64,000 bases of DNA, from contig DF237119.1 in NCBI GenBank assembly GCA_000708835.1, positions 62,001-126,000 of the forward strand, written 5' to 3'. Below the pieces are notes generated by a model. That model was not told where the DNA came from and made no database searches. It was given only the letters and a program-made list of their open reading frames with translations. This DNA is from Klebsormidium nitens. Taxonomy: Eukaryota; Streptophyta; Klebsormidiophyceae; Klebsormidiales; Klebsormidiaceae. Position numbers and translations under genes: made by a program. Below, piece by piece: positions 1-12,732 of the stretch. Every line of letters starts with the position of its first letter. Position 1 is the stretch's first letter.

Positions 1-279
1 CGAGAGATCTGTTGCTCGTATGTTTGTTCAACGTGAGTGCGTCTATTGCATGACGATCACATTGTAGGGCGGTCACTGCTTCGTCCAGGCCATCTTCTGG
101 TCTCTTTGTAAGAAAGCACTAGTCAGAAGTCAACATCTTGTTTCTTTTCATGACTAGACAGGGACCAGAAAAAGCAGTTCTAAAACAAGCCGTAGCACGA
201 TCTGAGGACTCGAGCTGCGCAAACTGCGGTCAAGCGACAAACTTCGATAATGAAAGCGGAACCCAACTCTCGACTGCAG

Positions 280-3200
280 GTGTGTCGAGCTGCTGATGCG
301 CGCGGGCGCGATTGTGGATGCCAAGGACCGGGTGGGCGTTAGCGCATTGATTGCGGCCTCCTATAACGGACACGTGGACTGCGTCCGAAAGCTACTCAAG
401 CATGCAGCGGACGTCAACGCGCAGAGCCACGGGGGCGTCACGCCGCTGATTGCGGCAGCGGAGGGGGGCAGCGAGAGCTGTGTACGGTTGCTGATTCAGG
501 TAGGGTGATAGATGAAAAATAAATCAGGTAGTAAGCGAGAGACTTTAAAAGATCATGGCGGAATGAACTCTGTTATACCGAAAAAAGGTCCTTCCAGAAG
601 CTCTCAAGACAGTAGTCTAGTAACCGTTTTGCGAGCAAGACGAGAGCGCCTTGGTGGTGCTCTACCTTTGACCGGTCAGGCTCACGCAGTGGCGTCCTGA
701 AGAAGGTCTGAACTCGGTGTATCATACAGAGAATGTTCCCAACGCTTCCTAACTTGCGCACTTCAGTTCAAGTGCATGGAGCACTTGAGGAAGTCGGTCG
801 GCTTCTTTGAACAACATCGGAAGGTAGAACACCTGTGCGCCCGAAGAAGATTACTGATCTGCTCATAAGTTGACTAGTCTCTCCTCTTAGTCCAATCCGA
901 TGTTGTGGATTTCTCGTCGGCATATCTCGGATCCATGAGCAAACTTTACACCGCCCCTTCACCCTGAGTACTGGAAAGGTGGGACCGAAGACGTACCGTT
1001 AAAAACAAATCGTGTCTCTGCAGGCAGGGGGCGACTTGGAAGCCCGGACCGCCGAGGGGAAGACCGCCCTGATGCACGCCGTGGGCCAGAATATCACGGC
1101 CGCCGTCGAAGCGCTCATCTCTGCGGGTGCGGAGCTGGACGGAACGGACAACGAGGGGAGGACGGCGCTCCACCACGGCGCGAGGAAGCAGACGCCGGAG
1201 AGCTTGTGAGTAGCAGTCCACATTTGAATCTTTCACATGTGAGTGCACATGTTCGGATTCGAGGTTGTTATAGAAGGCTTTCCGAAATCACTTGAGGAGC
1301 TTTTCGAGAAAAATCTGGTCCTTTCTGACGCTTCAATTGAGTGGAAACCGAGGTGAGCTCACTGGTCTTTCAGTTGGTGTCTTTCTGGTCAAACTCGTGC
1401 TTCTTCTATGTTTCCAAGTTGTCGCTAGGGAACCGGTACTGCATTGCTCAGCTTTTACTTGAGTGCATCGATACACTTGGTAGTTCTGGTGGTATTGGGG
1501 TCACGAAAGCATTCTACATGTCCCATTATACACGAAGCAGCATTGAGCCGCTTCCATATCGTCCACGAGTATCAATGTCTTCAGTCCAATCCCGACCAGC
1601 CCTTTCTTCAGAGGCTGATGTAATTCCGTCCTAACAACATGAAATTCCCACCTCAGGAAAGCGCTGCTCAAGGCCGGGGCGGATGCCGCCCGCCGCTGCC
1701 GCCGGGGCCGCACGCCCCTGGACGAAGCAACCCCCCAGAGCGAAGCAGCCGCAATCCTAAGCGAGCGGTGGAAGGAGCTCGAAGTGGAAGCTACCCAGAA
1801 GCAGGAACGGCTTCTAGACGAGCTTCACGAGTCGAGTGCGGCGACCGCAAACGAAGGAGGGGTGTCGAGAAGCGCCAGGAAGAAGAGGGGGAAGAAAGCG
1901 CGCCGGAGGGAGAAAGGGGGGCCGGGGCAGGGCGAGGTGATTGGGGCCGGTTTTGGGGGAGAAGGAGACTTGGGTTTGGGAGAGAGTTTCGAGAAGGTTA
2001 GGGAAACCGGGCTGGAGAGCGAGCAAAGCGGGGTGACAAGCCTCGAGGCGACGGACGGAGAAGAGGAGCCGCCCGATCCGGTCGGAAGCTCTCTCCTTCG
2101 GAGCGACGAGAACGGAACGGATTTGGGAGGAAGCTTAGCGCCCGGGGAAGCAGAAGGCGTCGGTCGAATAGGGGCGGAGAGCGGAAGCGCGTTGCGGTAT
2201 GTGGATGTCCTCAGCCAGAGTGAAGCGTTGCAAAAGGGAGAGAATCACGATCACACAGACGAGACGACGGAAGAGTCAATAAAGCGCTCGGAGGACGACT
2301 CCACAGTCCCCTCGGTTCGAGAACCGCTGGCCGACGAAGCGGTGGAAATAAGCTCCTCGAGCGAGGGCGAGTGGGTCACGGTGACGTCACACCGGGCGCG
2401 GAAGCAGGCGGGGGCCGTAGGGGGAAGAGGCCACGTGGGTCGTTCCGCAGGCGAAACGACGCCAAGGAACGAGGCGAGTAAGGGGGTGCGAACGGAAGTC
2501 TCGTCCAAAACTGGGACAGGTAATTGGAGCGGGGTTCCTGATCGGCTCAACGCGCGGTCCGGTGATGGGGTTGGAAGAGCGACTGAGGGACAGGTGCAGG
2601 GGAGCGGAGACGTCGCCGCTTTTGTCAGCAAGATCATCAGCAAGCAGGCGGCGAAGTCGCAAGCGGAGGAGAGAGTAGAACCGGAACGGGAACAAGTAGA
2701 ACCGGAACGGAAACAGCTGCAGGAGCTTGAGCGAAGACTGGAGGAGAAGAGCGCAGAGCTCGCAGTGCGTGAGAAGCGGCTGTCGGAAAAGGAGGGGGGA
2801 GCAGCAGCGCCTGTGGAGCCACCCCCCCGGGACAAAGACAACCCCTGGCAGTTGCCACGTGGCAAAGGGGCCCCCATTCCTGCAAAGGACGCCCCAGAAA
2901 ACCCCCCGGAGATCGTATCGGGGCTGGAAGCGAGCAGTTCTCAGTCAGGAGGGGACGATACTGAAGTCGAAGAGAATGCAGACCCGGTAGCTCAGAGTTT
3001 GGTTCGACAGGGCCTCGAAGAGAAGGATTCCGACCAGGAGAATAAACCCGAAGTTGGCCCAGACTCGGCAGTCGCCGAGCTGCTTCGGCAGAGCCTCGAA
3101 CAGAAAGACAGGGAGCTGCTTCTGGCAAGGCTGGAGATAGCACGGCTTTTGAGTGTGTTGGCGGCATTGAAGTCAACGCACGAGGAGGAGTTACGTCAGC

Positions 3201-4774
3201 AGAGAGTTGAGGCGCACGCGTCAGCGATGGCGGCAGCGGCTGCCAGCTGGCATGCATGGGTTGCCCAGGGTTTGCCCAAACCCTTCCTTAACCCTGTGGG
3301 AGTTTTGCCGACATCTTCCCCTAACCCCTCTAGCCCGGCGGATGTGTTTGAGATGCAGCGCGCAACCCCCCGGAGCAAAGCCGTCGGTTCCGAGCGTTCC
3401 CGTTCCGGGGGGCAGATTGCCAGGACAAACAGTGCTGGGCGCCCCCCCCCAACGCTGCTCCGGGACCAGACTGCGTGGGCGGCCGCGCTGCCCCCCCTCC
3501 CCCTCTCCCGAGCGAAACAGGACTCGCTGCAAGAACCGCCGGACAGCGGAAACCCCGAGTGGTTGAAGGAATCGTCGGAGAGCGGAAAACCGGAATGGTT
3601 GAAGGAGGCCGCGGCAGCCGCGGCGGTTGCCGCCGCCGCAGTGATGCGGGAAAAGGCTTTTGCGCAGCACTGGGGGGTCGAGCGCGCGCGTGCGCTGCTC
3701 CAGGGGGAGAAGGTGCCCCTGGTCGGGGTGTCCCCGGACCCCCCCCCGCTCGCGCCGCCCGCAACGCCCCCCCCGGAGAGCCTTTCCGGGGCGCCCTCTG
3801 TGGTTTCGAGTGGCTGGTCGAGCCGACCGACCACTGCGGAAGGGGGGGATGATATTGGGCTCCCCCTAGAGACGGACCAGCTGTCGGAGAGCAGCGGGAC
3901 CAGCAGCGTTCGGAGCGAGGGCTCGCTCCGGGGGGGTCAGTCCGTCCTAACGTTCAGACCCCCCTCCACGACCGTAGCGAGCCCGCAGCCACTTACACCC
4001 CCCCGAAGCGAGCTGCAATCACGGGGACTGCCCCCCGTTAGCGCACCCCCAGGTTTTCCGGCCCTGAGATTGAACCCCCTTACGCACTCTGCTTTGAGCT
4101 CTTCCACGGCCGGGCCCCCTCCAAGTGAGGTATCCGTCTCAACAGCGAGCGAGTGGGTCTTTGACGCGGCGGCCGGCCGAATGGTTCGCGGCAGCAGCGG
4201 GGGCGTTTCGGCGGGCCCCGTTTCGCCCGAGGAGCTCTTGAGCCAGGCCCCGAGACTCGGCCTCAGCGCGACCCTCGCCCGCAGCAGGGCCTACTCCAGC
4301 AGCAACGATCTGGCCGGGCTGTCATACCGGTCGTCTTTCGGCCCGGCGGGCAGCTTCGGTGCGACTGAAGGGAGCTATGGCCGGTTCAAACCGCCTCAGA
4401 TATTGCCTTTGACATCACCGTCCACGTCTGTCTCGGACACAAGAGTTGGGTCTCCGCTTGGGGGCCGATCTTCCGAGCTTCCCCAGTCGAGCGCAGAAAC
4501 AGGTTACGTTGCTGGTTCTCTTGCCGGGGTTAAGCTGGGAGTCAAGCCCGGGTTAAGCCGCTGGGGTTCGGGGTTCCGGACGCTGTCCGGCATGATGCGG
4601 TCCGCAAGCGAAAGCCACCTGTCAGCGTTAAACAGCGACGGAGGAGTGCTGCCGTTCGCTATAAAAACTCCGGTCGGAGGAGGGCAGGGCTGGTTTAGTC
4701 TGGTCCCGAGCCCCTCAGAAGGCTCCGAAGAAGCAAAGCATGGGCCGGGGCGGGGTGCTGAAGTTTTGATCTGA
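280..4774 (+). CDS. Ankyrin-repeat protein with long disordered C-terminal tail (5' partial)
   Basis: Three exons join in phase: 280-499, 1024-1205 and 1657-4774 (stop TGA). The gene continues left of the window, because exon 280 opens inside an ankyrin repeat right after an acceptor CAG. The first two exons and the start of the third give about four ankyrin repeats (for example the stretches around 'AKDRVGVSALIAASYNGHVD' and 'DGTDNEGRTALHHGA'), a fold for protein-protein contacts. A Lys/Arg-rich patch follows (RKKRGKKARRREKG), much as in MASK/ANKHD1-type ankyrin proteins. About 1000 residues of low-complexity Ser/Pro/Gly/Glu sequence come next, with short coiled coils (VEPEREQVEPERKQ; around 3060-3200) and an imperfect duplication (GNPEWLKE / GKPEWLKE, near 3555-3610). 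The ankyrin assignment is firm. The tail resembles nothing I know, and a scaffold role is inference. Long antisense ORFs here are GC-rich shadows. Confidence 0.85.
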
Positions 4775-6172
4775 TGCAAGGTATCACCGTACACAAGGTC
4801 GTTTGGACGCCACTTGCTAAAGAGGGCGGCAAAGTGAATGAAGCGCATATAGGTCCATGGTTGGACAAGGCAACCGCAGAGTCCGAAGTGTCCTACTGAA
4901 GAATAGTAACGATGACGTGCTGACAGGAGCCAAATGCAAGGCAATCCTGAAGTTCTACCCACCTTTATATGTATGAGGTTTGCTTCGTTAGAGCAGCGGC
5001 CTCTCGCGCCCAAAAAACCACGACCGTGTAGGTTCAGGAATTTGAACACACAGAACCAGGTAACAGAGGTATTAAGACCGATGCCATGTTGGGCAGCTAG
5101 GACATATGTCAGTAGATCAAAATTTGAGGCGGGTCCGACAGTCTCGCAATGATTCTTATACAAGTCCTGGCTTGCAAAGTGCACTACCACGTCTGTGACA
5201 AGTATTTGAAATGCGGATATCTAGTTGAATTCTCTGAAGTCAGATGGAATTGTGATATAGTGCTTCGAAGATCGACCAAATGCTAAGTTGAGTTGTAGCG
5301 ATTCATGATCAGATCGAGAATGTGCACGACCGGTTGTATTTGAAACAACATAAGATGTCATGCATGACAAAATCTGTGCAAAGAATTTATCCATGGTCCA
5401 CCCGCCATCTCTGTCACTATGAAACATGCAAGCTGCGACAAGTGTTTAAGTTGCCATGTCGATCACATGGCGTGCGGCATGCCACGGGGCTTTTCAACAG
5501 GCGGCGGCCGCCCGCGGGTCGGTTGAACTCAGGCTCCCCTGTTTCTATAAAATCTGGCCAATCGTGGTACGTATATGCGCAAGAATTGGCTGCGCTCGCG
5601 CGCATGCCGCACACAACTGTTGTTGGTCATTTCGCCTTGCATGTATCAGTGAGTTACAGGCCAAAAATTACGAACTTTAGTGGGACAACCGTACCTAGCA
5701 TTGCGATATATTGCACGTCTCAGCCGCACCCGGAAGCCATGATTGTTCACAAAGGTCGACCATGCACTTGCGGCTAGCTGTGAAAAGGGTATATGACCTC
5801 CAATTCACCCGCCAGTTTGGCGGATCATGGTCGACCGCTAGATTCACTATGAGCGGATCATTTCACACCAGACATTGGAATTCTCTTTTAACCAGGGCTG
5901 CATGAGTATAGTGATCAACCGATTGCGCACTCTTCGCAAGATGATCCTCATCGAGCCGTATGTTGTGGTCGCATTTCCAAAGTCTCTGATGCAAGGCAGT
6001 CCATCCCCTTGGTGATGGTGTAAACTCATCGAGCATGCTTTTGCCATCTTGCAACATGAAAGCACCCATGCAACGCAGACCGCCACTTGAAGCAGTCAAG
6101 TGCGCAATTGAGTCACTCCAGCAAATCTGCACGCGCTCGATATAAGCCGAGTCGCTCTAAGACCTGGCACAA
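4775..6172. other. Intergenic, no gene seen
   Basis: This lies between the stop codons of two convergent genes. I see only short, compositionally random ORFs and no splice-linked exons, repeat or RNA gene. It presumably holds both 3' UTRs and terminators, but I cannot place a poly(A) signal with confidence. Confidence 0.6.
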
Positions 6173-9100
6173 TCATTCGTGATCCACTGCGGACATCGGC
6201 ACACCGTCCGGAACAAGGTCGACGAGCCCCCGAAGGACAAACCGAGGCATGTACGCAAACCGCCGCATCTCTGGCACGGACGTCACTCCGCTCAGCACGA
6301 GAGCGGAGTCTATACTGGCCTGTAAGCAGAAAGGAAAAGTCATTGCCTGGTAATGGATCTTGTTCCAAACGGAGCACTCTGCCTTCATGCAGTGCAGGGT
6401 ACACGTTCTACTCTTACTGCTCAAAGGTGAGGCCACGCACAGGCGTCAACTTTTTGAATTCTAATGGGCAAAAGAAGGATGTTATGAAACATACGGCCAT
6501 GCATGACTGAACGGAGCGAGCAAGGAGGAATGAGACCGGGGCGAAGTCAGTTAGCTGAAGGGAAAAACGCGGTAAGCAACGAGCAAGATGCGACGGTGAC
6601 TCAAGAGAAAAACGGGTTTCAAAGATTTTGCCCAGTCTTCGATCAAGCACAAGCACCCTCCCGTTTCAGAATGAAGGATTGAGTTTCAATCAAGCACGAA
6701 AAGCTTTCAATACTCAAAGGCAAGCAATAAGCTCAAGCACAAGACTATTTATGCAAGGATTCCGGATCACTGCCCACCTCGAGACCCCCCAGGATATCGG
6801 TGTCCATTCTGTCTCCGATGATGATGGTAGACCGCCGGCTGGCCCCCAGGGTCGCCAGAGCGCTCCGCATCATGAGCGGGTTCGGCTGCGGTTAAGAAAT
6901 TGGGTTTATTTGAGACATAGCAGTTGGTTACGGATAACCATTTCTGGAGATATAGAGAAGCAAAACTGGTTGGAAGATTGCTGAAAAACCCGGCGGATGG
7001 GTTAGGACGTATCAAAGTTCGAGCGGACGTTTCCAGCCTCCGCTGATTCTGTGCAACTTGTTAGCAGCGACTCAGAGCTCACAAAGCTACTCCTTTCCAC
7101 CATTTTAAGCCCAACAATCCTTAAAGTTGGCAAATTTGGACATATGATTTCTTTAGGCTGCCGCTCATTGTTCTGATGGTCCTGCGATGAGACGAGGCCA
7201 TGGATCTGGCTCACCTCGACCTCATGCATTATCCAACTCGAGATTCGCAGTTCATGAGAGAAAGCTCGCACTCGGCACAGCAGCCGTACATAAGCGACCA
7301 CAGCGATCGTTCCTAAAATCGAACGGTTCTTACACCGAGCTCACCTTTCCGACGAAGTACGCTTGCAGCCCCGTCGCGCTTTCGATGGGTTTGATGATGG
7401 ACCCCGCCGCGGGTATGACCTCCCCCGGGTGGTCCGGGCTGGGGTCCGTCTTATCGCAGTTGGTGCCGATCAGCTTGGACCCGTTCAGAACCAGGTGGAC
7501 CGCGTGTTCCAACCGCTCGTAACTGCAGGGTTAGAGGGGCTTAGGTTTTAGAGTTTAGGGTTATGTGTTTCAGGCTTCCAGAATTCATCGATTTTCATTC
7601 TCTACAGTGAGCAGAAAAACTCTCAGTCGCAAATGGAACCGATCAGCTTGGACCCGTTCAGAACCGAGTGCGTTCTCCAATCGCTCATAACTGCGATGTC
7701 AAAGGATCAGGGTTTAGATTAGGTTTCTCAAGGAGTTAGGGTTCGAGAGAAGCGAGTAAAAAGACGCTAGCCGCAAGTTGATATGAATCGCCTTGGACCC
7801 ATTCAGAACCAGGTACACCAAGTGTTGAGGCGGTGGTAACTGCGAGGTCAGAGGGATTCAGTGTTTCAGAGTCACAAAATTCTTGGGCTTTCAGCTTCTC
7901 GCGGTGAGCAGAAACACTCGTGTTGCAATTGGTCGCGGAGAATGTGGACGGTCGTAAGTAGGTGCACCGCATGAATCGAGCGCTCGTAGCTGCAAGATCC
8001 ACGACGTTCACGATGTTGACAAAGAAAGAAAGACTGGCAGACATGAGCACAGTGTCAGGGCGAGTTGCAGGAAGGTTGGTGAAATCATCACCCGGTCGAC
8101 AAATCCGCTCATATTATCGGACCAAAGACACCGACTAACACTATCCAATAGCGGGCCTTCCTTTCAAGAGTCCGTGTCGTTGGACTTGCAACGTACGCGG
8201 ATCCCTATGACCTTACGAACAGGAAACACGCAGCCGGCAGCCAGGTGAAGCTACAAATCAGCGCACAGTGCCCAGAGAGAGACCGGAGCTCACTTGTAGT
8301 TCCGCGTCTCGCCCACCACCACGTAGTCCGGGTTCACATCGTTCATCGAGTAGCCCACGCTATACAGGGCCTGTAAGACGAAAAGCAAAGGGCATGAGGT
8401 TCTAGACTCGGTGCAGAAGTGTCTTTGGAGAGATGCAAAAGGCGCAGGACAGGAACCCTGTGCTTCCGCAATCGATACCCGGATCCGAAGACTTGCCATC
8501 CCGGCCGTTGCAGGGGATAGGCTATCCGGACTTTCATAGCTTGTCTTCACCGTCATGACATAACCTGACCGCCATACGGTATCCCGACCCACATTACTCC
8601 TTGCCCTACTGAACCAGCCAGAAGCAGGGAATAACCCGCCCTCCTTTTTCGGCAGCTACAAAGTTCTGGCGACAAGAATGAAGCTAATGGCAATTGCTGC
8701 CTACTCCTGTTGACGCGCCCTTCTGGGGGTTTCAAGGAGACGCAGAACTGACTTCGACTCCGAATTGACCAGATGCCCGGGTTGGGAAGCTAGGAAAGCC
8801 GGTGCGAGGGAATCTTACGCTCATCACTCCAGGGTCCCCAATGACGTAAGCGCTTCCGTTTGGCCGTTGCGAGGAGAGGAACGCGGCTGTTGCCTGGAAG
8901 CAAGCAGAGACTCGTGTAAGCCAAGACCAGAAACATGCGGAAGCCAAGCACAGCCTGTTGCCCTCACATCCGACAATTGGCTTCAAAAAGTTACATAACA
9001 GTATTTCGGTACACGAGGATCGTCATTTGTCCCAACTAAGATTGTCTTCGAAGTAAAAAAAGAGACGGTTGTGAGTTCGGACCTCGAGGTCGATGCCTAG

Positions 9101-11389
9101 AGAGTACGCAGGGGCACAGCCAGCAAAGAGGAGTCGCATGCGCCCGTGCTCCTTTAAAACAAGGCCGCATATCTCTTGTTGGATCGAGATACACGCTCTC
9201 TCGAAGCAAAAGGACTCTGCGCACCAGAAACATGAGAACCAGTCGACTTTCGAAACACTGAATGCATGATTTTCGTTGTTCGTCCTGGCATGGGGGTTGC
9301 GGATCCTTCTGTGGTCTAAAAAGGCAGAGTCGGCCCACCATTGATGTAACTTTTCTGAGGAGTGAGGGAAACCCTCACCAGGGCGGCGGTGTAAAAGTGC
9401 TCCGTCTCGACGTCGACGCCCATCCGGGCGAGCTTCTGCTGCAGCTCCTCACGCGTCTTGTCGCTCGAGTTGGTCAGGAACAGGAAGCGCTTGTTTTCGT
9501 CCAACAGCCACTGGACGAACTGCCAGCAGACAGAGCAACCGCGATGTTTTCAAGGTCAATGCAGGATGCAAGAACAGCCTTGTTCCGGCTCTATTGGTAC
9601 AACGAAGTGGCTTCGTCCAGAGTGGAGAGGTCAGAGAAGCTGCAGGGAGTAGGGCCCCGCGGTTCGGTAAGACGCGTTACTGAGGGTTTCGCCGCAGGTG
9701 AAGTGAGAACCCAGACCATCGCTCTGGACAAGCAACTAAACTAGCTCATTGGAAACGTGGAGGGACATTCAGTGAGCTTCATATCTTCTTTCAAGGGGGG
9801 AAAAGTGTGACTGAGCATTGAAAGACGGCGAGGAAGAATCCTTGATTAAAGAGCGATTGTTCATAGGATGATCCGCGGTTGCGAGGAGAAATTCGGTTAA
9901 AATGAAGTGCAGGCATAGATTATCCCATGAGTGGTCGAGAATTATAATGGGTTTGACTCGAGCAAGAGCTGATATTCCATTCAGGCCTGCGATCTTGTTC
10001 GACGCGAAACCATCAACAATCTTGAGCACGAGTGGGACAACCAACTTAACACTCGACCAGACTCCGATGCACCGTCCAACCTGAATAGGGTCTCGCATCT
10101 ATTCCACAGCCGAGCATGGACTAAACGTGATATTCAACGCTGGGGTCGCCGACAGAGTTTGACGCCGTAACTCTACTACTATTCAACGCCAAAATGGCAG
10201 AGCGCAAAGACAGGTCGTGGGATAAGAGCTTGCGTACCTCTCGCACTCCAGGCAGAAGTCGAGAGCCCCGGTAGACGACACCGTCCATATCAACTGCAAG
10301 AAGAGTCGCTTTGTCAGGCTTGGGGATTCCACTTCGAGACGAAAGAAACTGTTCTCTGCCACATCGTCAGGGTTTCGGCTTCCGAGGCATTCTGACCTCC
10401 AAACCCAACCGATCAATGTGGAAGCATAGCGAAGCATGTTTTGTCTAGGTTCAGCTGCAACTTTGGCTGGCGCCTCACGTGAATGTCTCCGAAACCACCT
10501 CATATGTCCTACTGATGCAATTTGCCGGCCGTTAACAGACGACGACAGGATTTGAAGCAGAGAGCGAGATCACTAGTCTCATGGCCGCCACGTTGCCGAT
10601 GCAATTGCGACCAGGGCTCTGTTTACTTTGACCAGGACAGTCCTGCGTCAATCCTACACAATCATCTCGCGCTCCCCGCTTACTGATAAATGCTTCCTTC
10701 TGGAAGATAGCCGCCCGCGCTTCGCGAAGATAGTCTGCAGACGGCCACTCCTCATGCCGCTGCCTGCCTGCCTGGATTGTGCTGTGACTGTGTGGAAAGG
10801 GATGCGGGACCGCCACGCTTGAATGGGGGGCCTCCTCTATCTCTGGGTACATTGTAACAGATCCAGCCAGTGGAGACATCCACCGACGCTGGGACTTGAG
10901 ATTGGTGAAATGCTCGATACCCGGCGCGGTTTGAAGGATAGGAATGCTCGACGCGAGTGCCTTGGGAGAGGACTGAGAGCTAGCAGAGTCAACGCTTCGG
11001 TACCCCGACAAAGGGCCAGCTGAGGCGAGAAGCTCAGCTGGGAATGACCCTCCCGAATAATGGCGCCTCAGCTGGGGATCGGAGAGGAGGTTTGGGTGCT
11101 TCCAATGTGTGCAAAGCTGAGCAAATGCTACAGGACTCTTCGCAAAGGTGGCCTTGATGCTAGAAGAGGCTGTTGTTGGGGCTGCTGAAGGGTTTGGATC
11201 TCTATGGGGGTTGCTGCTTGCTGGACGTGTGATTGAATTCTGACCGATATGAAGCTGTGCTAGCAAACACAGCTCTCTAACAGCAAGGAAGTACTTGCTT
11301 TGGAATCCCGCAACAGTCCCAGCACAGGAGCCTAAAGCTTGCAATTGTCCAATGGGCGAGGAAACCCCTTTGGCTATATTTGAGAGCAT
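6173..11389 (-). CDS. HAD-superfamily subfamily IIA phosphatase (NagD/phosphoglycolate-phosphatase-like)
   Basis: Eight exons join in consistent phase on the minus strand: 10684-11389, 10238-10293, 9379-9519, 8819-8893, 8294-8370, 7345-7522, 6778-6885 and 6173-6319, giving 495 aa. All HAD motifs are present. Motif I is [11 protein letters not shown] (Asp237 nucleophile, Asp239), motif II LFLTNSS (Thr270), the motif III Lys is in YFVGKPNP (Lys411), and motif IV is [11 protein letters not shown] (Asp436, Asp441). LVLSGVT follows, typical of NagD-like members. The region between motifs II and III fits a C2 cap. The family dephosphorylates small phosphorylated metabolites; the substrate here is unknown. 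A 235-residue N-terminal extension precedes the catalytic domain, far longer than usual. Its start at 11389 is the most upstream ATG I can use, and the frame stays open above it. A targeting peptide is possible but not shown. The intron between 7523 and 8293 carries tandem exon copies (separate entry). Confidence 0.88.
7455..7997 (-). repeat. Intronic tandem copies of the 5' end of HAD exon 6
   Basis: The first about 70 nt of the exon ending at 7522 are repeated three times upstream of it in the sense of the gene. On the plus strand the units start near 7455 (functional exon), 7628, 7782 and 7923, spaced 173, 154 and 141 bp. Units 7455 and 7628 share a 27-bp identical block that includes GATCAGCTTGGACCCG. 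Each copy keeps an acceptor-like GCAG at the old exon boundary. The spacers are also related: GTGAGCAGAAA occurs near 7608 and 7905. The copies carry indels and lack the rest of the exon, so they look like decaying duplicates. Confidence 0.85.
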
Positions 11390-12732
11390 CCTTGCAACCT
11401 TGCTAGATAATCTATGAGATCCACCTGTATGGAAACGCGGAGGCTTCTCTACTTACTTCATCAGAGACTTACAAGAATGTTCCCAGTGAAAGTCTAATTT
11501 GGCGCCAGAAATTCTCTCCCGTCATGGAGGCATCACAAGGAAACCTTTTGTCCCACAACGTGATTGCATCCCGCTTCACCTACAGTAAACTTTGGCTGCC
11601 TCCAGAAGTATCCAGCAAGCCAATCAGAGCAGATTAAGAAGTCCTCGCAACGAAGAAGTACCAGCTGGGTAGCAGCTGGATCGCCCCACAGGATGAACCC
11701 GAAACCCTGCACCTTTCGATCCTGCTGCCAACGCTCTGTACTAGGTATGTAGATCTTCATTTTAGCTGTCGAGTTTTGAGACAAGATTCTCCCAAGATTC
11801 CAAACCCTCCCTGGTCTGCCAGCTGTCAAGATCCCGCTGTAGCGCTTCAGCCTTCAGCCTTCCGAGTCTGGAGAAGCTCGGCCTTTGTTTGCTGTACAAA
11901 CTAGGCACGTCGGAACTTTGGTTCAGAAGAAAAACATCTGGGTGAAAAGACGGCACTTTACCGTTACCCGGTGCCGATCTGCGACGCGGCGGCTGCCGTT
12001 TGCGGAAATGTCCACATTTTCCACGTGGTTCACGTGCTATTTGCTTTGGGATCGCGGCTTTTCGCGCTCTGGAGTCTGCCAGTGTCTGCTGGCTCCTGTG
12101 GCACCTATCAGGGCGGTGTTGACACTGACGTACTGATGTCAGCATATGATATGGGTACGATGGTTCAAAGAGAAGACGCCACATTTCGTGCATGAACATC
12201 AAAGGATGAGGGACCCGACACCGGGGTTGGCGTTGCGCAGCAGTCTGCAGAGTCCAGACTCCTTAGGTTTGCGGAGTATCAGCTGCAAGCAGCATTACTG
12301 ATCAGGTGTAATTGTGTCTTTCCTTAGACGAGGATTCGATCTTGTCGTTGCATGCCCCATGCCTTTGATTCGCACGGGCTATAAGAGAAGTATCCATCTT
12401 GTCGTTGCAAGCCCGCCGGCGGCGTTGCTCGATGCAAGTAGTATCGAATTAGCTCGCTTGAATTTGTGCAGGTGATATGTTAGAATTATTGCAAGCGCGT
12501 TTGTGTACGTGAAGCCCGGAAGCAGTAGCGCCGGTTGGGGTTTCCTCTGGCCCGTACAGTTTCTCGTTGAAGCAGAAAACTTTTCAATTTCTTTGTGCCC
12601 TCTCCAACGAGAGAATCTTTACGTCCAGTGTTCGCTAGCACGCTCCAGTTCCAGCCCACCGTTACTGCTCACCTCTTCAACCGCTTGCTGCAATTGACAC
12701 GCCAGCCAAAACAAATACTTTGCACTCAGGAA
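11390..12732. other. Divergent intergenic region (HAD gene / TEEEY gene)
   Basis: The two flanking genes start away from each other, so this should hold both promoters and 5' UTRs. Minus-strand ORFs at 11533-11829 and 11762-12202 look weakly protein-like (SRLGRLKAEALQRDLDSW), but I could not link them by splice sites to the HAD gene or to each other. No TATA box or repeat stands out. Confidence 0.45.

Noticed and set aside
1-38. A further ankyrin exon ending at the GTGAGT at 33-38
   Set aside because: The donor is good, but the only frame with the right phase does not look like ankyrin sequence, and too little is visible.
2251-3834. Long minus-strand ORFs (102-212 aa) opposite the ankyrin tail
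   Set aside because: They arise from the GC-rich codon bias of the sense exon and show only low-complexity Pro/Arg/Ser sequence.
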